In this document: positions 1 through 5,178 of the stretch, piece after piece | Position numbering within the stretch: position 1 is the stretch's first letter | Layout: each line of letters starts with the position of its first letter | Notes under the pieces: generated by a model | Database searches by the model: none | Seen by the model: the letters and a program-made list of their open reading frames with translations, nothing else | What the model was told of the DNA's origin: nothing | Assembly (NCBI GenBank): GCA_964638055.1 | Contig: CAZWXF010000140.1 | Location: 1-5,210 of the forward strand | DNA: 5,210 nt | Source of the DNA: Prado023 sp964638055 | Lineage (GTDB): Bacteria; Actinomycetota; Actinomycetes; S36-B12; CAIYMF01 | Direction of reading: 5' to 3' | Program-made: the position numbers and the translations under genes

Positions 1-94
1 GGTCTCGACAGGCTCGACCGGCGTCTCGACGGGCTTGGTCTCGACAGGCTCGACCGGCGGGGACTCGAGGAACTTGGTCTCGACGGGCTCGACC
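1..94 (+). repeat. Left cluster of 19-nt TCGA-rich interspersed repeat
   Basis: Two exact copies of GGTCTCGACAGGCTCGACC lie at 1-19 and 37-55. A one-base variant (A to G at position 10) lies at 76-94, and a partial copy containing only the first part (GTCTCGACGGGCT) lies at 23-35. All are in the same orientation, and each full copy is followed by GGCG. Start-to-start spacings are 36 and 39 nt. The unit has palindromic ends (GGTC...GACC) and two internal TCGA motifs, so facing copies can pair. The cluster begins about 40 nt beyond the stop of the MaoC-like gene and runs off the window edge. It resembles a REP-type interspersed element; its function is unknown. The sequence identity is certain, the biological class is inferred. 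Confidence 0.85.
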
Positions 95-104
95 GGCGCG
101 AGAC

Positions 105-131
105 CCGCCTGCTCGGGGAGCTGCCGGGCGG
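105..131 (-). terminator. Possible hairpin just downstream of the MaoC-like gene
   Basis: An interrupted inverted repeat begins only 1 nt past the stop codon at 133-135. CCGCC (105-109) can pair with GGCGG (127-131), and inside it GCTC (111-114) with GAGC (118-121) around a GGG loop. There is no U-tract, so this is not a canonical intrinsic terminator. GC-rich actinobacteria often end transcripts at U-poor hairpins, and this is the natural end of the four-gene set. A competing pairing, GGTCTCG (76-82) with CGAGACC (99-105), uses one arm of a 19-nt repeat. Confidence 0.3.
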
Positions 132-132
132 C

Positions 133-585
133 TCAGGGGACGACGACGGCCAGCGTCTCGGCCACGCAGGCCGGCTTGTCCGACCCGTCGATCTCGACGG
201 TCACCGTCGCTGCCACGGTGAACCCGAGCACGCCCGGCGTCACCGAGTCCAGGCGCACCGATCCGCGCAGCCGTGATCCGACCGGCACGGGTGCGGGGAA
301 CCGGACCTTGTTGCAGCCGTAGTTGACGGCCATGCGGATGCCCGAGACGGTGTAGACCTCACCGACGAACAGCGGCACCAGGGCCAGGGTGAGGTACCCG
401 TGGGCGATGGCGGTGCCGAACGGCCCGGTGGCGGCACGCTGCGGATCCACGTGGATCCACTGGTGGTCACCGGTCGCGTCGGCGAACAGGTTCACCTGCT
501 CCTGGGTGACCTCGTGCCAGCCGCTCACGCCGAGGTGCTCTCCCGCGGCGGCGCGCAGCTCGTCGATCCCGTCGAAGACCCTCAT
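133..585 (-). CDS. MaoC-like (R)-specific enoyl-CoA hydratase (Rv0130/HtdZ type)
   Basis: A 150-residue single-hotdog protein predicted to interconvert trans-2-enoyl and (R)-3-hydroxyacyl thioesters in the cytosol. Residues 34-51 (FADATGDHQWIHVDPQRA) are the hydratase-2 signature; Asp40 and His45 fall where I recall the catalytic pair of M. tuberculosis Rv0130 (HtdZ, about 151 aa). GPFGTAIAHGYLTLALVP follows and completes the overhanging segment of the NodN/MaoC branch. Length, N-terminal MRVFDGIDEL and the segment NYGCNKVRFPAPVPVGS all fit the family. I chose the ATG at 585 because AGGAGGG lies 10 nt upstream and homologues begin this way. An in-frame ATG at 615 overlaps the upstream stop as TGATG and would add 10 residues (MAGTQEGRNR). 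It is the last gene of the four-gene set. The family is secure; the physiological acyl chain is unknown, so I give no symbol. Confidence 0.93.
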   Translation of the reverse strand: MRVFDGIDELRAAAGEHLGVSGWHEVTQEQVNLFADATGDHQWIHVDPQRAATGPFGTAIAHGYLTLALVPLFVGEVYTVSGIRMAVNYGCNKVRFPAPVPVGSRLRGSVRLDSVTPGVLGFTVAATVTVEIDGSDKPACVAETLAVVVP

Positions 586-595
586 CCGATTCCTA

Positions 596-602
596 CCCTC
601 CT
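596..602 (-). promoter_or_regulatory. Shine-Dalgarno that decides the MaoC-like gene start
   Basis: On the minus strand AGGAGGG occurs 10 nt before the ATG at 585. The alternative ATG at 615 has only AGGGG 3 nt away, which is too close for good pairing. This favours the shorter protein, although coupling at the TGATG junction could still allow the longer form. Confidence 0.6.
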
Positions 603-614
603 GCGTCCCGGCCA

Positions 615-1370
615 TCAGCCCCTCGGCCCGCCTGCCACGTAGATCACCTGTCCGGAGACGAACCCGGCCCCCTCGCTGACCAGGAACGAGACCGCATGCG
701 CGATGTCCTCGGGCTGGCCGACGCGCCCGACGGGGATCTGGGCCAGCGAGGCCGCCACGAAGTCCTCGAAGGACACACCCATCCGAGCCGCTGTGGCACG
801 CGTCATGTCGGTCTCGATGAACCCCGGGGCGACGGCGTTGGCCGTCACCCCGTAGCGCCCCAGCTCGAAGGCCAGGGTCTTCGTGAGGCCTTGGAGCCCA
901 GCCTTGGCGGCCGAGTAGTTCGCCTGGCCGCGGTTGCCCAGCGCAGAGGTCGAGGAGAGGTTCACGATCCGGCCGAACCCAGCCTCGCGCATGTGCCCCT
1001 GCAGGGCGCGGGACATCAGGAACGCGCCGCGCAGGTGCACCCCCATGACCGCGTCCCAGTCCCCGGTCGTCATCTTGAACAGCAGGTTGTCGCGGATGAT
1101 CCCGGCATTGTTGACCAGGACGGTCGGGGCACCCAGCTCGTCGGCCACACGCGCGACGGCGGCTGCCACTGATGCCTCCTCCGAGACGTCCGCGCCGACG
1201 CCCAGGGCGCGGCCGCCCGCGGACTCGATGCCGGCCACGACGCCGGCGCAGTCGGACTCCACGAGGTCGAGGACCGCCACAGCGAGCCCATCGGTGGCAA
1301 GGCGCGCAGCGATGGCGGCGCCGATGCCACGGGCGCCCCCTGTGACGACGGCGACGCGGGGTGATGTCAT
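615..1370 (-). CDS. FabG-type SDR, 3-oxoacyl-(ACP/CoA) reductase
   Basis: A 251-residue classical short-chain dehydrogenase, predicted to reduce 3-oxoacyl thioesters to 3-hydroxyacyl thioesters (or the reverse). The dinucleotide-binding TGGARGIG spans 10-17, NNAG spans 87-90, the catalytic Ser is 139 or 140, and Tyr152 and Lys156 lie in NYSAAKAG. The C-terminal GFVSGQVIYVAGG is the FabG-like ending. D35 at the end of beta-2 (AVLDL) with no adjacent Arg hints at NAD(H), but this is weak. The usual tetrad Asn is replaced by His112 (VHLRGAF), a variant I associate with acyl-CoA-type SDRs. The ATG at 1370 has AGGAG 7 nt upstream. The gene starts 45 nt after the MDR stop, and its TGA overlaps by one base a possible MaoC start. 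Paralogous fabG genes are numerous, so a housekeeping fatty-acid role cannot be assumed. Confidence 0.92.
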   Translation of the reverse strand: MTSPRVAVVTGGARGIGAAIAARLATDGLAVAVLDLVESDCAGVVAGIESAGGRALGVGADVSEEASVAAAVARVADELGAPTVLVNNAGIIRDNLLFKMTTGDWDAVMGVHLRGAFLMSRALQGHMREAGFGRIVNLSSTSALGNRGQANYSAAKAGLQGLTKTLAFELGRYGVTANAVAPGFIETDMTRATAARMGVSFEDFVAASLAQIPVGRVGQPEDIAHAVSFLVSEGAGFVSGQVIYVAGGPRG

Positions 1371-1415
1371 GCGGGGACTCCTGTGGGCAGGGTGCGGGAA
1401 CGAGTCACGGGCAGG

Positions 1416-2399
1416 TCACGGGATGCACACCACGCGGCCGACGGTCAGACCGTCGCCGAGACGCTGCACGCCGTCGCGCACCTCGTCGAGGCCGAGTCGC
1501 TCGCTGACCAGCGGACGGATGGCGCCCTGGTCCGCCAGCCTCGTCAGCTCCTCGTGGCAGGCACGGACCGCCCCGGGATCGATCCGGTTGTAGAGGCCCC
1601 AGTGCAGCCCGAGGATCGAGTAGTTCTTGACCAGGGCGTGGTTGAGCGCGGCGGACTGGATCTCCCCGCCGGCGAAGCCGATCACGACGATCCTGCCCTC
1701 GAAGGCGACGCACTTGGTGGTGCGCTGGTAGGTCTGGCCCCCCACCGGGTCGAAGATGACGTCCGCGCCGCGCCCAGCGGTCTCGGCCTTGACGACCTCC
1801 ACGAAGTCCTCGCGATGGCGGTCGATGACCACGTCGGCACCCAGCGCCCGGGCGAACTCCGCCTTGTCCGGCCCCCCGACCACGCCGATGACACGGGCCC
1901 CGGCGGCCTTGCCCAGCTGGATCGCCGCGCTGCCCACGCCGCCGGCGGCCGCGTGCACGAGCAGCGTCTCGCCCGGCCGCAGCGCCGCGCGCCGATGCAG
2001 GGCGAACCAGCCGGTCTGGTAGCCGATGTGCAGCGACGCCGCCTCGGCGTCGTCGAGGGCCTGGGGCGCCGGGAACGTGGTGGCGCTGTCCATCAGGGCA
2101 AGCTCGGCGAATCCACCGGCGGGAAGGGCCGTGGTGCCGATGACCCGGTCCCCCAGGGCCACGCCCATCGCCGACTCTCCGAGTTCGACGACCTCCCCGC
2201 ACAGCTCGACGCCGGGGGTGAAGGGCAGGGGCGGGCGGACCTGGTACTCGCCCCGGCACATGAGCACGTCCGGGAAGTTCGCGGCCGCCGCCAGGACGCG
2301 GACGAGCACCTGACCGCGACCAGGGCGAGGGGCGTCGATGTCCTCCAGCTCCAGGACGGCCTTCGGCTCGCCCAGCTCGTGAATCCGCCATGCCCTCAT
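1416..2399 (-). CDS. Zinc-independent MDR oxidoreductase (quinone/enoyl reductase-like)
   Basis: A 327-residue medium-chain reductase of the NADPH:quinone oxidoreductase type. The N-terminal GroES-like domain covers about 1-125 and includes NFPDVLMCRGEYQ and FTPGVELCGEV (about 41-70). The Rossmann domain covers about 126-265 with the nucleotide-binding AAAGGVGSAA at 150-159. No catalytic Cys-His zinc site or four-Cys structural lobe is visible, unlike zinc alcohol dehydrogenases. QOR-family members reduce quinones, enones or enoyl thioesters; next to a ketoreductase and a hydratase, 2-enoyl reduction is an attractive but unproven role. The true start is ATG 2399: GGAGGAG lies 5 nt upstream, and the ATG overlaps the upstream SDR stop as ATGA. 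The open frame extends further upstream, but that part lies antiparallel-free within the SDR gene in another frame and is not coding. The overlap implies coupled translation. Length is normal for the family. Confidence 0.93.
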   Translation of the reverse strand: MRAWRIHELGEPKAVLELEDIDAPRPGRGQVLVRVLAAAANFPDVLMCRGEYQVRPPLPFTPGVELCGEVVELGESAMGVALGDRVIGTTALPAGGFAELALMDSATTFPAPQALDDAEAASLHIGYQTGWFALHRRAALRPGETLLVHAAAGGVGSAAIQLGKAAGARVIGVVGGPDKAEFARALGADVVIDRHREDFVEVVKAETAGRGADVIFDPVGGQTYQRTTKCVAFEGRIVVIGFAGGEIQSAALNHALVKNYSILGLHWGLYNRIDPGAVRACHEELTRLADQGAIRPLVSERLGLDEVRDGVQRLGDGLTVGRVVCIP

Positions 2400-3190
2400 C
2401 GGCTCTCCTCCAGTGTCTGTTGCAGCTTGTTCATGGTCCGAAGCCATCGGTCGGTGCTGGTCGCCCGGAAGCCGTAGTAGTCGGCGACCTCGGGATGGGG
2501 CAGCACGAGGAAGCGCCGGTCCGCTATGGCCGCCATCAGGGCCTCGGCGACCTCGTCGGGGTGGAGCACCGGATCTCGGCTGAGCACGTCCTTGAGCGGT
2601 CCAGCCTCGTCGTACATCCGGGTCCGCACCCCCTGCGGGCAGATGGCGTGGACCTCGATCCCCCGGTGCGCGTATGTCACAGCGAGCCACTCGGCGAAGG
2701 CGACCGCACCGTGCTTGGTCACCGAGTACACCGGGCTGCCCAGCATGGTCAGCAGGCCGGCCGCGCTGGCCGTCACGACGAACCGTCCGCCGCCCCGGTC
2801 CACCCAGTCGGGCACCAGCAGCCGCGCCGCCCGGACGTGCGCCATCAGGTTGACCTCGAGGGCGCCGGCCCACTCAGCCTCGGATGCCTCCAGCCCCAGG
2901 CCCCGATCGACGCCGGCGTTGGCCACGTACATGTCGACCTGGCCGAGCAGGGATCGAGCGCCCGCCACCAGTGCCCGGACACCCTCCTCGGAGGCGGCAT
3001 CCCCGGGGATCGCCTGCCCGTCGATCTCCGCGGCCACGCGCTCGGCGGACGCCGGATCGAGGTCGTTCACCACGACCCGCGCGCCCTCCGTCGCCAGGCG
3101 TCGCGCCACCGCCCGCCCGATCCCCTGTCCGGCGCCCGTCACGACGACGCCGATGTCGCGCACCGACCCCTTCGGACGCGCATCGGGCAC
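2396..3190 (-). CDS. SDR-family NAD(P)-dependent oxidoreductase, first gene of the set
   Basis: A 264-residue classical SDR. The cofactor motif TGAGQGIG spans 18-25, NAG spans 91-93, and the tetrad is complete: Asn114, Ser142, Tyr155, Lys159. Asp43 at the end of beta-2 (VVVNDLD) favours NAD(H) by family rule. The C-terminus differs from FabG: in place of the GQ...DGG ending it has FLVLPHPEVADYYGFRA followed by a charged helical tail (DRWLRTMNKLQQTLEE). I recall this ending in a separate actinobacterial SDR group of unassigned substrate, often near acyl-CoA enzymes. The start is GTG at 3190, with GGAG 6 nt upstream; a second in-frame GTG at codon 10 is possible but has no clear ribosome site. 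Its last codons overlap the MDR start by 4 nt. An 85-nt gap separates it from the GNAT gene, so transcription probably starts here. The substrate is not predictable. Confidence 0.9.
   Translation of the reverse strand: MPDARPKGSVRDIGVVVTGAGQGIGRAVARRLATEGARVVVNDLDPASAERVAAEIDGQAIPGDAASEEGVRALVAGARSLLGQVDMYVANAGVDRGLGLEASEAEWAGALEVNLMAHVRAARLLVPDWVDRGGGRFVVTASAAGLLTMLGSPVYSVTKHGAVAFAEWLAVTYAHRGIEVHAICPQGVRTRMYDEAGPLKDVLSRDPVLHPDEVAEALMAAIADRRFLVLPHPEVADYYGFRATSTDRWLRTMNKLQQTLEESR
2405..2411 (-). promoter_or_regulatory. Shine-Dalgarno of the MDR gene, inside the upstream SDR
   Basis: GGAGGAG on the minus strand ends 5 nt before the MDR ATG and is embedded in the last codons (Glu-Glu-Ser) of the preceding SDR. 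Together with the ATGA stop/start overlap, this fixes the MDR start at 2399 despite the much longer open frame. Confidence 0.75.
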
Positions 3191-3275
3191 GGCGGACTCC
3201 GATCGATGGGGGAAGGGCCGGGCAGCAGGGTATTCCGCCCCCTGCCGAGGGTCGGAGGCTCCCCCGGCTCCGGCC

Positions 3276-3854
3276 TCAGCCGAGGTCCCGGCGCATCACC
3301 AGGCGGGGCAGCCTGCTCGCCCGGGCGTCGGTCGTGCCGATCACCCGGAAGCCCGCCGCCTCGAACATAGCCCGGGTGCCGACGAACGCCATCGTCGTGT
3401 CCATCCGCCCGGGCGGGTCCACCGGATGGGCCTCGACGGCCGGGGCTCCCCGGGATGCCGCGTAGGCCACGGCGCCCTCGATGAGCGGACTCGTGACGCC
3501 CCGCCTTCGGTGGCCCCCGCGGACGACGACGCACACGATGCTCCAGACGGGAACGTCGTCGACCGGGCGCATCAGCTTGGACGAGGCGAGCCGGGGGATC
3601 TCGCTGCGCGGCCCGGTGTTGCACCAGCCGACCGGGACGTCGTCGGCGTAGGTCACGACCCCGGGCGGGTTCGGCCGCGCGCAGAGCGCCCGCATGGCGG
3701 CCTCCCGACTCCCGTGGCCGAGCTGCTCGATCTCGCGTGCCTGCAGCCGATGCGACAGGCACCAGCAGTGCGTGGCCCGTCGGTTCGGGTTGATGACGTC
3801 GGCGAAGTCCTCGAACCGATCAGGCGTCACCGAGAGCGTCTGCCAGGCCACCAT
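3276..3854 (-). CDS. GNAT-family N-acetyltransferase
   Basis: A 192-residue GNAT protein expected to move an acetyl group from acetyl-CoA to an amine. The acetyl-CoA loop (motif A) is RRRGVTSPL at 117-125, preceded by the beta-4 strand VWSIVCVVV (103-111). The motif B region is MFEAAGFRVIG (163-173), and the chain closes with LVMRRDL. N-terminal CWC (30-32), GWCNTGPRSEIPRL (76-89) and the PVDP segment (144-147) mark a recognisable GNAT subgroup known mainly from genomes; I know of no assigned substrate. There are five cysteines (30, 32, 58, 78, 108). The ATG at 3854 is the only credible start, but no clear Shine-Dalgarno is visible. It lies between two spacers with hairpins and looks monocistronic, with no obvious link to the acyl genes. 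Confidence 0.88.
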   Translation of the reverse strand: MVAWQTLSVTPDRFEDFADVINPNRRATHCWCLSHRLQAREIEQLGHGSREAAMRALCARPNPPGVVTYADDVPVGWCNTGPRSEIPRLASSKLMRPVDDVPVWSIVCVVVRGGHRRRGVTSPLIEGAVAYAASRGAPAVEAHPVDPPGRMDTTMAFVGTRAMFEAAGFRVIGTTDARASRLPRLVMRRDLG

Positions 3855-3882
3855 CTGCCCATCGAAGCACGCGGCCGCGGGT

Positions 3883-3901
3883 CCGGGGAGGTGTTCCCCG
3901 G
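3883..3901 (-). terminator. Hairpin upstream of the GNAT gene
   Basis: A perfect 7-bp GC-rich stem, CCGGGGA (3883-3889) with TCCCCGG (3895-3901), closes on a 5-nt loop. It sits in the 124-bp spacer between the retinol-dehydrogenase-like SDR and the GNAT gene. No U-tract follows. It may end transcription from the SDR, or be leader structure for the GNAT message, whose start lies about 29 nt further on. Confidence 0.35.
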
Positions 3902-3957
3902 GACAGGCCGGTCACAGGACCACGGACACCGGGCTCAGTCGGGCGCGGGGACAGGGA

Positions 3958-3971
3958 GCGTCGCCGGACGC
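3958..3971 (-). terminator. Short hairpin just past the stop of the RDH-like SDR
   Basis: On the minus strand GCGTC-CGGC-GACGC forms a 5-bp stem with a tetraloop, 7 nt after the stop codon at 3979-3981. It is followed by the pyrimidine-rich TCCCTGTCCCC. The position fits a terminator, but the stem is short and the U content low. Confidence 0.35.
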
Positions 3972-3978
3972 AGCCCGT

Positions 3979-4896
3979 TCAGAGCCGGATCGGGACGCCC
4001 GTCTCACGCTCGGAGATGCGCCAGAGAGTCTCGATCGCGGTGGCGTTCCCGCGGCGCAGCAGCGGCAGGCGGACCGCCGGGCCGAAGCTGCCGAACCGTG
4101 GGCCGTACAGCTCCCCGCTGCGCGCGCCGGGATCGGTCGCGGCTCGGACCTGCGGCAGGGCGCCGTCGGCTACCTCCATCCCGGTGTACCGGGCGGCGAG
4201 CACCCAGAACGGACCCATCCGGCCACCCCCGCCGGAGGCCACCGTGGTCGGCTGCAGGTCGCTGTGCGAGAGGCCGGGGTGGGCCACCAGGCTCATCGCC
4301 GCAACGCCCGCGCGTTCGAACTCCTCGTGGAGCCCGAGGCCGAAGTGGTAGTTGGCCAGCTTGGACTGCGCGTACCCGAGCCAGGGGTCGTAATGACCAC
4401 GCCGGTAGGGGTTGTGCGGGTCGAGGGCGCGGCCGAAGTGCCGTGCGTAGCTCGTCACGGTCACGACCCGTGCCCGGCCCGCCGCCAGCAGGGCGGGCAT
4501 GAGCAGGGCCGTGAGAGTCCAGTGGCCCAGGTGGTTCACCCCGAGCTGGAGCTCGTAGCCGTCCTCCGTCCAGCGCTCCGGCGGGGCCATGACCCCGGCG
4601 TTCAGCACCAGGATGTCGACGGAGGCATGCTCGGCCAGGATCGCCCCGGAAGCCGCGCGCACGCTGTCCTGGGAGGCGAGGTCCAGCGGCACGATCTCCA
4701 GGGAAGCCGCGGGCGAGCCGGCCAGGATCTGACGGGTCGCGCGATCCGCCTTCTCCCGATCGCGGACCGCCATGAGCACGTGGGCGCCCTTGGCGGCCAG
4801 GACCCTCGCGGTCTCCAGGCCGAGGCCGCCGTTGGCTCCGGTGACGACGGCGATCCGGCCCGTGAGGTCCGGCACCGACTCGAACGTGTAGGTCAT
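3979..4896 (-). CDS. Retinol dehydrogenase-like SDR oxidoreductase
   Basis: A 305-residue SDR of the retinol dehydrogenase/WWOX/protochlorophyllide-reductase-like group, distinct from the two FabG-sized SDRs to the left. Motifs are TGANGGLG (19-26), LNAG (98-101), Asn121 in VNHLGHW, Ser149 in VTSYARHFG, and Tyr175/Lys179 in YAQSKLAN. The insertion between Ser149 and Tyr175 (about 25 residues) and the AHPGLSHSDLQ segment (205-215) are typical of this group. Arg45 after beta-2 (MAVRD) favours NADP(H). Bacterial members are mostly uncharacterised reductases of aldehydes or ketones; the retinol name is only homology. There is no signal peptide or clear membrane helix. The ATG at 4896 has GAGGG 6 nt upstream. 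It is the first gene after the repeat-rich right end and seems to stand alone. Confidence 0.9.
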   Translation of the reverse strand: MTYTFESVPDLTGRIAVVTGANGGLGLETARVLAAKGAHVLMAVRDREKADRATRQILAGSPAASLEIVPLDLASQDSVRAASGAILAEHASVDILVLNAGVMAPPERWTEDGYELQLGVNHLGHWTLTALLMPALLAAGRARVVTVTSYARHFGRALDPHNPYRRGHYDPWLGYAQSKLANYHFGLGLHEEFERAGVAAMSLVAHPGLSHSDLQPTTVASGGGGRMGPFWVLAARYTGMEVADGALPQVRAATDPGARSGELYGPRFGSFGPAVRLPLLRRGNATAIETLWRISERETGVPIRL

Positions 4897-5002
4897 CGCG
4901 AACCCTCACTTCCCCTGGCCGAGTCCCAGCCCCATCCTCGCGCTCGGGGCACGGTCGCCGTTCGACGGGTCCTGCCAGCTCGGCGAACCAGGGATCGGAC
5001 CT
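4897..5002. other. Leader/spacer upstream of the RDH-like SDR
   Basis: GC-rich sequence between the SDR start and the repeat cluster. Apart from the GAGGG ribosome site (4903-4907, minus strand) I see no convincing -35/-10 pair, tRNA or riboswitch fold. The promoter for the SDR should lie here or in the repeats, but it cannot be pinned down by eye. Confidence 0.5.
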
Positions 5003-5039
5003 GGTCTCGACAGGCTCGACCAGCGGGCTCGACCGGCGT

Positions 5040-5107
5040 GGCTTCGACGGGCTCGACCGGCGCGGTCGATCGTGCCGAGCCCTGCGCCGGTCGAGCATGT
5101 CGAGACC
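5040..5107. repeat. Inverted repeat pair with 13-bp perfect inner stem
   Basis: The plus-oriented copy at 5040-5058 faces the inverted copy at 5089-5107. The inner arms GCTCGACCGGCGC (5051-5063) and GCGCCGGTCGAGC (5084-5096) pair perfectly around a 20-nt loop. After a 2-nt mismatch the stem continues with TCGAC (5044-5048) and GTCGA (5099-5103). The pairing takes in the GGCGC tail next to the repeat, so the tail appears to belong to the element. Confidence 0.7.
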
Positions 5108-5130
5108 AGCGCCCTGCGAAGCCCCGCGCC

Positions 5131-5178
5131 GGTCGAGTTTGTCGAGACGAGTGGCCCTTGGTCTCGACAGGCTCGACC
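5131..5178 (+). repeat. 18-bp hairpin from divergent repeat copies
   Basis: The inverted copy at 5131-5149 faces away from the plus copy at 5160-5178. In plus-strand RNA, bases 5131-5148 pair with 5161-5178 over 18 positions, with only two G-U wobbles (5138-5139 with 5170-5171) and a 12-nt loop. On the minus strand the same two positions are mismatches, so the fold is stronger in plus-strand transcripts. It could terminate or process a transcript entering from the left or right, or act as DNA-level structure. Confidence 0.65.

Noticed and set aside
35..322. Plus-strand frame starting in the left repeats (VSTGSTGG... protein)
   Set aside because: Its first part is translated repeat and the rest is antisense to the MaoC-like gene; no family features.
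1383..2477. Long plus-strand open frame opposite the MDR gene
   Set aside because: High-GC antisense shadow: low-complexity Arg/Gly/Asp-rich translation, while the minus strand has a clear MDR protein.
2400..2873. N-terminal extension of the MDR frame (158 extra residues)
   Set aside because: The extension reads the SDR gene out of frame; the ATGA overlap, ribosome site and family N-terminus (MRAWRIHELG) place the start at 2399.
3227..3232. TACCCT on the minus strand as a -10 element for the operon
   Set aside because: The position (about 36 nt before the GTG) is plausible, but no matching -35 is present and the hexamer is too common to support a call.
3225..3245. Hairpin GCAGGG/CCCTGC downstream of the GNAT gene as a terminator
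   Set aside because: Only 6 bp with a 9-nt loop and no U-tract; it also overlaps the likely promoter region of the operon.
2526..4502. 658-codon plus-strand open frame crossing three genes
   Set aside because: Ser/Arg/Pro/Ala-rich shadow spanning coding regions and spacers of three well-supported minus-strand genes; no recognisable domain.
4960..5002. tRNA-like GGTTCG on the minus strand
   Set aside because: No T-stem pairing, acceptor stem or anticodon arm can be built around it.
4004..5098. 364-codon minus-strand frame that overlaps the RDH-like SDR and runs into the repeats
   Set aside because: Its N-terminus is translated repeat (LVEPVETR type) and the rest is an Arg/Pro/Gly-rich out-of-frame reading of the SDR gene.
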